Below, piece by piece: positions 9,698 through 18,540 of a stretch of DNA of 64,000 bases. Positions within the stretch are counted from its first letter, which is position 1; every line of letters begins with the position of its first letter. The stretch lies in assembly GCF_023078375.1 (NCBI RefSeq), contig NZ_CP095554.1, forward strand, positions 868,001-932,000. Reading direction: 5' to 3'. The stretch comes from Roseomonas gilardii subsp. gilardii (lineage in GTDB: Bacteria > Pseudomonadota > Alphaproteobacteria > Acetobacterales > Acetobacteraceae). The notes beneath the pieces were generated by a model. It was given only the letters and a program-made list of their open reading frames with translations. It had not been told where the DNA came from and ran no database searches. The position numbers and the translations under genes were made by a program.

Positions 9698-10726
9698 ATG
9701 AAGGCTGTCGGCTATCGCAGGAACCTGCCCATCGCCCATGATGAATCCCTGATCGACCTGGAACTGCCCGTGCCGGAGCCCGGGCCGCACGACCTGCGCG
9801 TCGCGGTGAAGGCGGTCTCGGTCAACCCGGTGGACACCAAGGTGCGCAACGGCATGGCGCCACCCGAGGGCGAGGCCCGGGTGCTGGGCTATGATGCCGC
9901 CGGGGTGGTGGAGGCGGTGGGGCCGGCCGTGACGCTCTTCCGGCCAGGGGACGAGGTGTTCTATGCCGGCAGCATCGATCGTCCGGGCACGGACAGCGAA
10001 TTCCATCTGGTGGACGAGCGGATCGTCGGCCGCAAGCCGGCCAGCCTTTCCTTCACCGAGGTCGCTGCCCTGCCGCTGACCGCCATCACCGCCTGGGAGC
10101 TGCTCTTCGACCGGCTGGGCGTGCCCTATGGCGCCCTGACCGGAGGACCCATGGCGGGGGGCGGGACGCTGCTGGTCATCAACGGCGCCGGCGGCGTGGG
10201 CTCCATCCTGACGCAACTCGCCCGGCGCCTGACCGGGCTGACCGTGGTGGCCACCGCCTCCCGCCCCGCCACCATCGAATGGTGCCGGAAGATGGGCGCG
10301 CATCACGTGATCGACCATCACCGCCCGCTCGACGAGGCGCTGCGGGAGGTGAGGATCGGGCAGGCGGAATATGTCGCCAGCCTTTCCGCCTCCGACCGGC
10401 ATCAGGCTGCCGTGGCGAAGCTGATCGCGCCGCAGGGCAAGGTGGCGCTGATCGACGACCCGAAGACCTATGACATCATGCCGTTCAAGCGGAAATGCGT
10501 CTCGGTCCACTGGGAGTACATGTTCGTGCGCCCTGTCTTCCGGACGGCGGACATGATCGCCCAGCACCGGCTGCTGAACGCCGTCGCGGCCCTGGTGGAC
10601 GAAGGCTTCCTGCGCAGCACGCTGCACGAGGAGGCCGGCACGATCAACGCCGACAACCTGCGCCGCGTCCATGCCACGCTGGAAAGTGGGCGGGCCATCG
10701 GCAAGACCGTGCTGACGGGGTTCTGA
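9698..10726 (+). CDS. Zinc-independent alcohol dehydrogenase / quinone oxidoreductase family protein
   Basis: Medium-chain dehydrogenase of 342 residues, likely using NADPH to reduce quinones or enones. The GroES-like domain begins the protein (VNPVDTKVRNG, then LGYDAAGVVEAVG), and the nucleotide-binding motif INGAGGVGS lies at 162-170. The cysteine ligands of zinc alcohol dehydrogenases are absent, which fits the quinone oxidoreductase branch. ATG at 9698 has GAGGAG 7 nt upstream; the frame is open further upstream but without a ribosome site. It is transcribed divergently from the hybrid kinase. Its true substrate is not evident. Confidence 0.9.
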   Translation: MKAVGYRRNLPIAHDESLIDLELPVPEPGPHDLRVAVKAVSVNPVDTKVRNGMAPPEGEARVLGYDAAGVVEAVGPAVTLFRPGDEVFYAGSIDRPGTDSEFHLVDERIVGRKPASLSFTEVAALPLTAITAWELLFDRLGVPYGALTGGPMAGGGTLLVINGAGGVGSILTQLARRLTGLTVVATASRPATIEWCRKMGAHHVIDHHRPLDEALREVRIGQAEYVASLSASDRHQAAVAKLIAPQGKVALIDDPKTYDIMPFKRKCVSVHWEYMFVRPVFRTADMIAQHRLLNAVAALVDEGFLRSTLHEEAGTINADNLRRVHATLESGRAIGKTVLTGF

Positions 10727-10839
10727 GACGGGCGGCTGTCATGGCGGCGCGATCCGTTGCAGCAGGTCGCGCAGCCCGACACGGCGCCGGGTGGCCAGGG
10801 GATGGCCGGCGAGGTCCTCGGGTGGCACGGGCTCCGTGG

Positions 10840-10975
10840 TTCATGCGGCTGGACGTGCCGGCGGAGATGGGCCTGGCTGAGGGAGCTGGGGCTGGAGGAT
10901 GCCGGGCCCGCCACCGGCATGGCGCGGGGCGCAACGCCACGCAACGTCGCCCTGGTCAGCCAGGCGCTGGGCTGA
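10840..10975 (+). pseudogene. Possible decayed gene end (unidentified)
   Basis: A protein-like string appears only if the frame is switched near 10875: FMRLDVPAEMGLA continues as WLRELGLEDAGPA, then MARGATPRNVALVSQALG and a stop at 10973-10975, 10 bases before ghrA. Composition and the clean end look like the C-terminus of a real protein whose upstream part is missing. I do not recognise the family. It could also be chance in GC-rich DNA. Confidence 0.25.
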
Positions 10976-10985
10976 GGAGATCCGG

Positions 10986-12254
10986 ATGAGCCTCGTCTAC
11001 AAGTCGGAGCCGGTGCGGGGCACCGCCTGGGCCGCACGCTTCGCCAGGGCGCTGCCGGACCTGCCTTTCCATGTCTGGCCGGAAACGGGCGACCCGGCCG
11101 CCGTGCGCTACCTCGCCGCCTGGCAGCCGCCGGAGGACCTCGCCACGCGCTTCCCGGCGCTGGAGGTGCTGTTCTCGGTGGGGGCAGGAGTGGATCAGTT
11201 CGACCTGCGCGCTCTGCCGCCGGCCCTGCGCGTGGTACGCATGATCGAGCCGGGGCTGGAGGCGGGGATGGCGGAGTACGTCACTCTTTCCGTACTCGCC
11301 CTGCATCGCGGCCTGCCGCTTTACCTCGAACGCCAGCGGCAGTGCCTGTGGCAGCCGGAGAAGCCGGTGCCGGCGGCGCAGCGGCGCGTCGGCGTGCTCG
11401 GCCTGGGCGTGCTGGGGCGGGCGGTGCTGGAGAGGCTGCGCGGTTTCGGCTTCCCCCTGTCGGGCTGGAGCCGTGGCCGTCACGACCTGCCCGGCATCGT
11501 CTGCCATGCGGGACTGGAGGAACTGCCTGCCTTCCTGGCGGGTGCCGATATCCTCGTCTGCCTGTTGCCGCTGACGGTGGAAACGCGCGGCCTGCTGGGC
11601 CGCCACAGCCTCGCCGCCCTGCCGCGTGGCGCCGGGCTGGTGAATGTGGGGCGCGGCCCGCATCTGGTGGCCGGCGACCTGCTGGCGGCGCTGGATTCGG
11701 GGCATATTTCGGCGGCAATCCTGGATGTCTGCGACCCGGAACCACCACCGCCCGATCACCCCTTCTGGGGGCATCCGCGCATCTGGATGACCCCACATAT
11801 CGCCAGCACCACCAGCCATGAGGCGGGGGCCGATGCCCTGATCGCCAATATCCTGCGCCACCGGAGGGGGAGCCGATGCAGGGCGAGGTGGAACGCAGCC
11901 GGGGCTACTGACGGCCTCGGGTTGCGCTTGTGGCCGCCCCCATCCGCCAGGACGCTGCGCGCCCTGACCCGGTTTGATGGCGCTTGTTGTCGCCTGCAGG
12001 GAGCCCCGCTGATCCACTTGCTCTCAGGGATCGGGCTACGGACTGACCTTGCCAACCGGCGCCAACTCAAGGCGGGGTCTGGGGACATACCATGTCCCCA
12101 GCGGTGGGGGTTCCGGGGGCAGGCGGAGCCTCCCCCGGGGCCGGACGCCGGCGTGACACCTGAATGTCAGGCCAGCATCCGCGTATCGCCATCCACGGAG
12201 ATGGCCTGCCCCGAGATCGTGGCGCCGCGCTGGCTGCAAAGGAACAGGATCTGA
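10986..12254 (+). CDS. ghrA: Glyoxylate/hydroxypyruvate reductase (2-hydroxyacid dehydrogenase), C-terminus frameshifted
   Basis: NAD(P)H-dependent D-2-hydroxyacid dehydrogenase that reduces glyoxylate or hydroxypyruvate. The first 295 residues are a complete GhrA-like protein: GLGVLG nucleotide motif at 139-144 and catalytic Arg223 (NVGRGP), Glu252 (DPEPP) and His271 (TPHIAS). After RHRRG the frame runs on for about 127 residues of non-protein-like sequence through repeat copy B and ends at 12254, overlapping the opposite SDR gene. Adding one G to the GGGGG run at 11866-11870 would give RHRRGEPMQGEVERSRGY and a stop at 11909-11911, a normal length of about 308. I therefore read the tail as a frameshift artefact or recent mutation. 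Confidence 0.85.
   Translation: MSLVYKSEPVRGTAWAARFARALPDLPFHVWPETGDPAAVRYLAAWQPPEDLATRFPALEVLFSVGAGVDQFDLRALPPALRVVRMIEPGLEAGMAEYVTLSVLALHRGLPLYLERQRQCLWQPEKPVPAAQRRVGVLGLGVLGRAVLERLRGFGFPLSGWSRGRHDLPGIVCHAGLEELPAFLAGADILVCLLPLTVETRGLLGRHSLAALPRGAGLVNVGRGPHLVAGDLLAALDSGHISAAILDVCDPEPPPPDHPFWGHPRIWMTPHIASTTSHEAGADALIANILRHRRGSRCRARWNAAGATDGLGLRLWPPPSARTLRALTRFDGACCRLQGAPLIHLLSGIGLRTDLANRRQLKAGSGDIPCPQRWGFRGQAEPPPGPDAGVTPECQASIRVSPSTEMACPEIVAPRWLQRNRI
11930..12143 (+). repeat. Composite intergenic repeat, copy B
   Basis: Shares with the other copies CCCCCATCCGCCAGGAC, a CGCCCTGACC block, CCCCGCTGATCCACTTGCT, CTCAGGGATCGGGC, AGGCGGGGTC, and the right end TTCCGGGGGC...GGCGGAGCC. It lacks the GCCGGAGAGC-type hairpin found in A, C and D. 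It keeps the second hairpin, GGGGACAT/ATGTCCCC at 12081-12099, whose counterpart in copy C has a different but still pairing sequence. It follows the likely true end of ghrA at 11911. Confidence 0.7.
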
Positions 12255-12934
12255 TCCGCGAGCTGGCGCGGCGTCACGTAGTCCTTGATCGAGGTGTAGG
12301 AGAAGGCGATCCGCTCCATTTCCGTGAAGCCGATGCCGCGCTGCTGCGCCTTCGCCTCCAGCACGCGGCGCTGCCGGTCGCCGGCGACGAGGCCCGGCAG
12401 GATGGCGTTCACGCGGATGCCGGCTTCGCCGAGCTCGATGGCGAGCGACTTGGTGAAGCCGATGACGCCCCATTTCGCCGCCGCATAGGGGCTGCGGAAG
12501 CCGAAGCCGTACTTTCCCGCCGCCGAGGAGAGGTTGACGATCGAGGCATTGCCGCTCTTGCGCAGATGCGGGATGGCGAGCCGCGCGCAGTTGAACTGGC
12601 TGGTCAGGCAGACCTCGATGCAGCGGTCCCAGTCCTCGGGGTGGATCTCCTCCACGGGGCCGGTCGGGCCGGCGATGCCGGCATTGTTCACCAGCACGTC
12701 GAGCCCGCCGAGGGTGGCGATGGCCGTCTCGAAGAGCGAGGCCACCTGCGCCCGGTCGGCCACATCCGTGACCTGATGCCCGATACCCTCGGGCAGGGTG
12801 GCGAGCCCCGCCGCATCCACGTCACAGGTGAAGACGCGCGCGCCTTCCTCGGCGAAGGCCTCCACGATGCTGCGCCCGATCCCCGCCGCGCCCGCCGTCA
12901 CCAGCACGCGCAGCCCGCTCATGCCCAGGTCCAT
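12167..12934 (-). CDS. SDR-family NAD(P)-dependent oxidoreductase
   Basis: Classical short-chain dehydrogenase of 255 residues. It has the TAGAAGIG cofactor motif at 13-20, NNAG, and the catalytic Ser (NLSSAAG) and YAAAK Tyr-Lys pair. Asp38-type acidic residue in TCDVDAAG suggests NAD preference. The C-terminal DYVTPRQLADQILFLCSQRGATISGQ block is typical for sugar or hydroxyacid SDRs. It follows the GntR regulator gene in the same direction with a 32-base gap, so the two are probably cotranscribed. The divergent Liv/3-hydroxyacyl-CoA dehydrogenase/BKACE operon suggests that it acts on a related hydroxy compound; that link is inference. Confidence 0.93.
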   Translation of the reverse strand: MDLGMSGLRVLVTAGAAGIGRSIVEAFAEEGARVFTCDVDAAGLATLPEGIGHQVTDVADRAQVASLFETAIATLGGLDVLVNNAGIAGPTGPVEEIHPEDWDRCIEVCLTSQFNCARLAIPHLRKSGNASIVNLSSAAGKYGFGFRSPYAAAKWGVIGFTKSLAIELGEAGIRVNAILPGLVAGDRQRRVLEAKAQQRGIGFTEMERIAFSYTSIKDYVTPRQLADQILFLCSQRGATISGQAISVDGDTRMLA

Positions 12935-12966
12935 TCTTTTCCGTCCTCCCTGTCAGGCGCTGGCCG

Positions 12967-13667
12967 TCAGCCTTCCGGCAGGCGTCCATGCGCGATGATG
13001 AAATCCGCCGCGTCGCGGATATCGGCGGCGATGGCGGCGCTGGCGCCGGCGGCGTCACCCGCCTCGATGGCCGCCAGGGCCTCCGCATGGCGCCGCAGCG
13101 CCGAACCCTGGCGCACGCGCTCGGGATGTTCCCGCAGGTCGAGATTCAGCACCGGTCCGGCCTTCAGCCAGAGGCGCGCGATGATCTCCTGCAGCGGCAG
13201 CAGCGAGGCGGCGCGGTAGATGGTGAAGTGCACGTCGCGGTTCAGCGCGACGAGGCGCACGCGGTCCGGCTCCTTCTCCTCCGCCATCCGGCGGAAGGCG
13301 CTCTCCGCCCTGCGGATCGCGGCCAGGGCCTCGGCGCTGCGATGCGTGGCGGCGCGTGCCGCGGCCAGCCCTTCCACGGCCATCCGTGTCTCGGCCAGGG
13401 CCTCGAACTCGCTCTGGCTCATCACCGGCACGCGGACGGCGCGGCCCGGCGTGACCTCCAGCGCCTGTTCCGCCACCAGCCGGCTCACCGCCTCCCGCAC
13501 CGGCATCACGGAGACACCGAGGGCCGCGGCGCTGTCGCGCAGGGAGAGCCTTTCGCCGGGGCCGAGCCGGCCCGAGGCCAGGAGTTCGGAGAGCGCGGCA
13601 TAGACGGTCTCGCCCAGGGTGCGTCGGGCGAGGGGGGAAGGTCAGCGAGAGCCGCGGCGGAGGTCAT
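12967..13667 (-). CDS. GntR (FadR subfamily) transcriptional regulator, frameshifted within the N-terminal DNA-binding domain
   Basis: The uninterrupted frame (12967-13509) encodes the end of the winged helix (MPVREAVSRLVAEQALE) and an all-helical FCD ligand-binding domain with Arg/His/Asp residues typical of metal-bound carboxylate sensors (ETRMAVEGLAAA, LNRDVHFTIYRA, DLREHPERV). The beginning of the helix-turn-helix is in another frame: from an ATG at 13667 the peptide MTSAAALADLPP would continue as LARRTLGETVYAALSELL only if the GGGGGG run at 13632-13637 had one more G. As given, translation from 13667 stops early and the protein lacks half its DNA-binding domain. It is divergent from the Liv operon and likely controls it, with a palindromic operator candidate between them. 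Confidence 0.82.
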
Positions 13668-13707
13668 GAAGGAGACTGGACAAGAGCTGATGCTTTCGGC
13701 AAGCTAA

Positions 13708-13725
13708 CTGTGATCACAGATCACA
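13708..13725. promoter_or_regulatory. Candidate GntR operator between gntR and the Liv operon
   Basis: A 12-bp perfect palindrome CTGTGATCACAG (13708-13719) overlaps a direct repeat of TGTGATC (on the minus strand) extending to 13725. It lies midway between the divergent gntR and binding-protein starts. FadR-subfamily regulators bind short palindromes in such positions; the assignment is inferred. Confidence 0.4.
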
Positions 13726-13762
13726 ACAAGGGCCGAAGAGCCCTGTTGAGGGGATAAAGACG

Positions 13763-15016
13763 ATGTCCAAGAACGTGCTGCTGCCACGTCGCGGCCTCCT
13801 CATGGCCGGCGCCGCGACCATTCTTCCTGTCGGCCTGGCCCGCCCGGCCCTTTCGCAGGGGCAGCCGGACGTCATCCGCATCGGGCACCTGACGCCGCGC
13901 ACGGGCTTCCTCGGCCCGCTCGGCGAGTTCGCGGTGCAGGCGGTGCAGCTCGCCACCGAGGAGATCAATGCCGGTGGCGGCATCAACGGCCGCAAGGTCG
14001 AGGTGCTGTACGAGGACAGCGTCAACCCGCAGACCGCCTCGGCCAAGGCCGAGCGCCTGACGCAGCGCGACAAGGTCGCCTGTATCGTGGGCGAGATCAA
14101 TTCCGCCTCGGCGTTGGCCATCGGGCAGGTGGTGCAGCGGGAGAAGGTGCTGTTCATCAACACCGGCGCCAATTCCGACGCGCTGCGCGGCTCCGACTGC
14201 CGCCGCTTCATGTTCCACACCGAGTCGCAGAACTCGATGATGGTGAAGACCGCCGGGCGCGCCATCCTCGAACAGGGGCTGGTGAAGGGGAAGAAGTACT
14301 ACGCGATGACCGCCGACTACGCCTTCGGCCATGACCTGCTGCGCGTCGCCAAGAAGTTCCTCGGTGAGAACGGCGCCACGGCGGCGGGCGAGGATCTCGT
14401 GCCGACCGAGCTCACCGATTTCTCGCCCTTCCTGCTGAAGATCCGTCAGGCGCGGCCGGATGTGGTGATCGGCAACCTGGCCGGCGCGCAGGTCACGAAC
14501 TTCCTAAAGCAGTACAGCGAGTTCGGGCTGAGCTATCCGGTCGCGGGCTTCGGCTTCGACATCGCGCTGGCCTGGGGTGCCGGGCAGGGCAACTTCCTCG
14601 GCACCTGGCCGGTCGTCTGGCACCACATGCTGGAGGCGCCCTCCGCGAAGAAGTTCGCCGATGCCTATCGCGCCAAGTGGAAGAAGCCGCCCGAGAACCA
14701 GGGCTGGAGCGACTACACGGCGATGAAGGTCATCGCGCAGTCGATGAACGAGCTGAAATCCATCGAGCCCGCCAAGGTGGTCGAGCATCTGGAGAAGGGC
14801 GCGAAGTTCGATATCTCCAAGAGCCGCGAGGGCTATTTCCGCGCCTGGGACCACCAGCTGATGATGGAGATGTACGCCATCACCGCCCTGCCGCCGGATC
14901 AGGTGAAGAACCAGTACGACATCTTCAGGCCGGATGGCAGCTTCCCCAAGCCCGATGAGAGCCTGGAAAGCATCGCCACCACCCAGGCGGAGAACGCCTG
15001 CACCTTCCCGGCCTGA
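13763..15016 (+). CDS. Liv-type ABC transporter substrate-binding protein
   Basis: Periplasmic binding protein of 417 residues with a twin-arginine-like signal (LPRRGLLMAGAATILPVG, mature near ALSQGQPD). The Peripla_BP_6 fold is shown by IRIGHLTPRTGFLGPLGEF, INAGGGINGRKVEVLYEDS, and AFGHDLLRVAKKFL. First gene of an operon with LivH, a LivMGF fusion, a 3-hydroxyacyl-CoA-type dehydrogenase and a BKACE enzyme. Proteins of this class bind not only branched amino acids but also betaines, amides and aromatic acids. The downstream catabolic genes suggest a carnitine-like hydroxy or keto acid; this is inference. Confidence 0.93.
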   Translation: MSKNVLLPRRGLLMAGAATILPVGLARPALSQGQPDVIRIGHLTPRTGFLGPLGEFAVQAVQLATEEINAGGGINGRKVEVLYEDSVNPQTASAKAERLTQRDKVACIVGEINSASALAIGQVVQREKVLFINTGANSDALRGSDCRRFMFHTESQNSMMVKTAGRAILEQGLVKGKKYYAMTADYAFGHDLLRVAKKFLGENGATAAGEDLVPTELTDFSPFLLKIRQARPDVVIGNLAGAQVTNFLKQYSEFGLSYPVAGFGFDIALAWGAGQGNFLGTWPVVWHHMLEAPSAKKFADAYRAKWKKPPENQGWSDYTAMKVIAQSMNELKSIEPAKVVEHLEKGAKFDISKSREGYFRAWDHQLMMEMYAITALPPDQVKNQYDIFRPDGSFPKPDESLESIATTQAENACTFPA

Positions 15017-15083
15017 CCGCCGTCACACGCCGCGCCCGCCGCCGGGAGGGCGGGCGCGGCCATCGACGTGACCCTTGGGGGGA

Positions 15084-15968
15084 ATGCGGATCGTGGAATT
15101 CGTCTTCGTTCTGGAGCAGGTCCTCAACGGCCTGCTGATCGGCGCCTATTACCTGCTCATCGCCCTGGGCCTGTCGCTGATCTTCAGCCTGGGCGGCATC
15201 GTCAACCTCGCGCATGGCGCCTTCTACGCCATCGGCGCCTATCTCGCCGTGGCGCTGACGCCCACGATCGGCTTCGGCGGCGCGCTGGTGGTCTCGCCCG
15301 TGGCGGTGGCGCTGCTCGGCCTGCTGGTGGAACGCTTCATGCTCCGCCGCTTCTACCGGGGCGACCCGATCCTGAGCCTGCTGCTGACCTTCGGCCTGGC
15401 CATGGTGGCGGAACAGGCGCTGCGCATGATCTTCGGCGCCGCGCCGCTGCCCTTCTCCATCCCACTCTGGCTGCGCGGCCAGGTCTTCATCGGCGACTTC
15501 ATCTATTCCAAGTACCGGCTCATCATCCTGTGCGTCGCCGTGCTCTGCGTCGCGGGGCTCTGGCTGCTGCTGACGCGCACGCCCTTCGGCCGCGTGGTGC
15601 GGGCGGGGGTGCAGAACCCGGACATGGTGGCGGCGCTCGGCATCTCGCTGAAGCCCTACATGACGGCGGTGGTGATGATCGCGGTCGGGCTCGCCGCGCT
15701 GGCCGGCACGATGATGGCGCCCGTGACCGGCGTGACGCCGACCATGGGCGCGGAGATCCTGACCTTCGCCTTCGTCGTGGTGGTGATCGGCGGCCTCGGC
15801 TCCTTCTGGGGCGTGGTGCTGGCGGCGCTCATCGTCGGCGTGGTGCGCGGCCTCGCCGCCTACTACTTCCCCCCGGCCACCGAGGCCTCCGTCTATCTGC
15901 TGATGGTCCTCGTCCTGCTGCTGCGCCCGCGCGGCCTGCTGGGCGAGCGCATCCAGCGCTTCGAGTGA
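15084..15968 (+). CDS. livH: Branched-chain amino acid-type ABC permease, LivH-like
   Basis: Integral membrane permease of 294 residues from ATG 15084, which has the purine run GGGGGGA directly upstream. It has the LivH pattern: LNGLLIGAYYLLIALGLSL, GGIVNLAHGAFYAIGAYL, and the cytoplasmic coupling loop FGRVVRAGVQNPDMVAALGI that contacts the ATPase. The last segment is VYLLMVLVLLLRPRGLLGER. It pairs with the LivM part of the next protein, whose start lies 10 bases beyond its stop codon. Confidence 0.95.
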   Translation: MRIVEFVFVLEQVLNGLLIGAYYLLIALGLSLIFSLGGIVNLAHGAFYAIGAYLAVALTPTIGFGGALVVSPVAVALLGLLVERFMLRRFYRGDPILSLLLTFGLAMVAEQALRMIFGAAPLPFSIPLWLRGQVFIGDFIYSKYRLIILCVAVLCVAGLWLLLTRTPFGRVVRAGVQNPDMVAALGISLKPYMTAVVMIAVGLAALAGTMMAPVTGVTPTMGAEILTFAFVVVVIGGLGSFWGVVLAALIVGVVRGLAAYYFPPATEASVYLLMVLVLLLRPRGLLGERIQRFE

Positions 15969-15978
15969 GGTTCCCGTG

Positions 15979-18540
15979 ATGCCTCTCGACACCTCCTCCA
16001 CCCTGAATCCGCCGGCGCTGCGCCGCCCCGGCGCCGCCGGGCCGCTGGCGCAGCTCCTGGCGGCCGCCGTCATGCTGGTGGCGCTGCCCTTCCTGATGGA
16101 GGCGATCGGCCTCACCATGACCACCGCCACGGATGTGGTGGTCTTCGCCATCGCCGTGATGGGGCTGAACATCCTGGTCGGCTGGACCGGACTGGTCTCC
16201 TTCGGCCATGGCGCCTGGTTCGGCATCGGCGCCTATGCGGCGGCGCTGCTGCAGCGGCATTTCCTGCCGGCGGACATGCTGCTGCCGGGCCTGGGCGCGC
16301 TGGTGATCGTGGCGGCGGCCTCGCTGGTCGCGGGGGCGCTGATCCTGCGGCGGCGCGGCGTGTATTTCTCGCTGCTGACGCTGGCCTTCACCGCGATGCT
16401 CTTCGCCATCGCCTTCCGCTGGACCGAGCTGACCGGCGGCGAGAACGGGCTCGGCAACGTGCGGCGCTATGCCGTGCTGGACGACCCCTACGCCTATTAC
16501 GCCGTCGTGGCCGTGGTGGGCTTCGCCGTGCTGCTCGGGCTGTGGCGCCTGCGCCGCGCGCCGCTCGGCACGGTGCTGGTGGCGATCCGCGAGAACGAGC
16601 AGCGCGCCGGCTTCATCGGCTACAGCACCAACCGCTACAAGCTGGTGGCCTTCGCGCTGTCCGCCACGATCACCGGCCTGGCCGGGGTGCTCAGCGTCTA
16701 CAACCACCGCTTCGCCTCGGCCGATCCCATCGCCATCGCCTTCTCGGGCGAGCTCCTGGCCATGGTGGTCATCGGTGGCATGCGCTCCTTCCTCGGGCCG
16801 GCCCTGGGCGCGCTCTTCTACATCCTGTTCCGCGAGTTCCTGAGCATCTACACGGCGAACTGGCTGCTGGTCTTCGGACTCCTCTTCGTCGGCTTCATCC
16901 TCTTCTCCCCGGACGGGCTGGTGGGCATCGGCAAGCGCCTGCTGAAGCCCTTCCGGCGCGAGGCCACGGAAGGCGCCGCCATGTCCGCCCGCCGCGCCGG
17001 GGCCAGCGGCCGCATCCCCGCGCGTTTCATCCGCGAGGGCGCCGTGGCGGGGCCGGTGCTGTCCGCCGAGGCGATGCGCAAGAGCTTCGGCCCGGTGAAG
17101 GCGGTGCAGGGGGTATCGATCGCCGTGGAGGACCGGCGCCTGCACGCGCTGATCGGCCCGAACGGCGCGGGCAAGACCACGGCCTTCAACCTGCTCTCCG
17201 GCATGTTCCCGCTGGATGAAGGGCGGGTGATGCTGGACGGGCAGAGGGTGGACGGCATGGAGCCGCATGCCATCACCCAGGCCGGGCTGGGGCGCAGCTT
17301 CCAGATCACCAACCTCTTCCCTGGCCTGTCGGTGGAGGAGAATATCCGCCTCGCCGTTCAGGCGCGGCACCCGGCCCGCTTCAACGCCTGGCGCGACGCG
17401 GAATCCATCCCCGAGTTGCGCCGGGACACGGAGGAGCTACTGCGCTGGACGGGCCTTTCCGGCGTGGAGCGGGCGGAGGCGGGCAGCCTTTCCTATGGCG
17501 GGCAGCGGCTGCTCGACATGGGGCTGGCCCTGGCCACGAAGCCGCGCATCCTGCTGCTGGACGAGCCGCTGGCCGGCCTCGCCGCGGCGGAGCGGGAGCG
17601 TGTGGGCGACCTGATCAAGTCGCTCTCCGCCGACATTCCCGTGCTGCTGGTGGAACACGACATCGACCGTGTCTTCCGCATGGCCGACCGGGTGACGGTG
17701 ATGGCCGACGGCGCCGTGCTGGTGGATGGCACGGTGGAACAGGCGCGCGACGATGCGCGGGTGCAGGCGGTCTATCTCGGTTCCGGCGCGGATGCCGTGG
17801 CCGCGAAGCCGCGTGTCAGCGCCGCGACGGAACGCGACCTGCTGGTGATGGAGAAGGTCAACACCTTCTACGGCAAGTCGCATATCCTGAACGACGTGAC
17901 GCTGACGGTGCGGCAGGGCGAGATCGTGGCCCTGCTCGGCCGCAACGGCGCGGGCAAGTCCACCCTGCTCAAGACGCTGATCGGCACGGCGCGCCCGGCC
18001 TCCGGACGGATCGCGCTGGGCGGCGACGAGATCGCGGGCCTGCCGCCGGACCGGATCGCCCGGCGCGGCATGGGCTTCGTGCCCCAGGGGCGCGGTCTCT
18101 TCGCCGGCATGACCGTGGGCGAGAATCTCGGCCTCGGGCGGCTCAAGCGCCTGACCGGCGCGGGCGTGCACTGGGAGGAGGAGCGTGTGCTCGAATTCTT
18201 CCCACGGCTGCGCGAGCGCTGGAACGTCGCGGCGGACCGTCTCTCGGGCGGCGAGCAGCAGATGGTGGCGGTGGCCCGGGCCCTGTCCGGCGACACGCGG
18301 CTGCTGCTGCTGGACGAGCCCTTCGAGGGACTTTCCCCGGCGGTGACGGAGGAGCTGTTCGAGTGCTTCGACCGGCTGCGCCAGGAAGTCTCGATCATCA
18401 TCGTGGATCATCATCTCGATCTCGCCCTGGCCCTGTCGGACCGGACCGTGGCGCTGGAACGCGGCGCGGTGCAGTGGCTCGGTGAATCCCGGCTGCTGCG
18501 CGAGGACGAGGAACTGCGTCGGAAGGTGCTGTGGCTGTGA
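15979..18540 (+). CDS. Fused LivM permease-LivG ATPase-LivF ATPase
   Basis: One 853-residue polypeptide holds three subunits that are usually separate. The LivM permease spans about 30-320 (VGWTGLVSFGHGAWFGIGAY; IRENEQRAGFIGY coupling loop). A charged linker follows at 325-360. The LivG ATPase covers about 360-600 with Walker A GPNGAGKT (393-400), signature LSYGGQ and Walker B ILLLDEP. The LivF ATPase covers about 620-853 with Walker A GRNGAGKS (654-661), LSGGEQQ and LLLLDEP. All catalytic motifs are intact. With LivH it would make a complete importer from two membrane-associated chains plus the binding protein. I see no frameshift or internal stop. ATG 15979 has GAGG 8 nt upstream; GTG 15976 is possible. 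Confidence 0.95.
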   Translation: MPLDTSSTLNPPALRRPGAAGPLAQLLAAAVMLVALPFLMEAIGLTMTTATDVVVFAIAVMGLNILVGWTGLVSFGHGAWFGIGAYAAALLQRHFLPADMLLPGLGALVIVAAASLVAGALILRRRGVYFSLLTLAFTAMLFAIAFRWTELTGGENGLGNVRRYAVLDDPYAYYAVVAVVGFAVLLGLWRLRRAPLGTVLVAIRENEQRAGFIGYSTNRYKLVAFALSATITGLAGVLSVYNHRFASADPIAIAFSGELLAMVVIGGMRSFLGPALGALFYILFREFLSIYTANWLLVFGLLFVGFILFSPDGLVGIGKRLLKPFRREATEGAAMSARRAGASGRIPARFIREGAVAGPVLSAEAMRKSFGPVKAVQGVSIAVEDRRLHALIGPNGAGKTTAFNLLSGMFPLDEGRVMLDGQRVDGMEPHAITQAGLGRSFQITNLFPGLSVEENIRLAVQARHPARFNAWRDAESIPELRRDTEELLRWTGLSGVERAEAGSLSYGGQRLLDMGLALATKPRILLLDEPLAGLAAAERERVGDLIKSLSADIPVLLVEHDIDRVFRMADRVTVMADGAVLVDGTVEQARDDARVQAVYLGSGADAVAAKPRVSAATERDLLVMEKVNTFYGKSHILNDVTLTVRQGEIVALLGRNGAGKSTLLKTLIGTARPASGRIALGGDEIAGLPPDRIARRGMGFVPQGRGLFAGMTVGENLGLGRLKRLTGAGVHWEEERVLEFFPRLRERWNVAADRLSGGEQQMVAVARALSGDTRLLLLDEPFEGLSPAVTEELFECFDRLRQEVSIIIVDHHLDLALALSDRTVALERGAVQWLGESRLLREDEELRRKVLWL

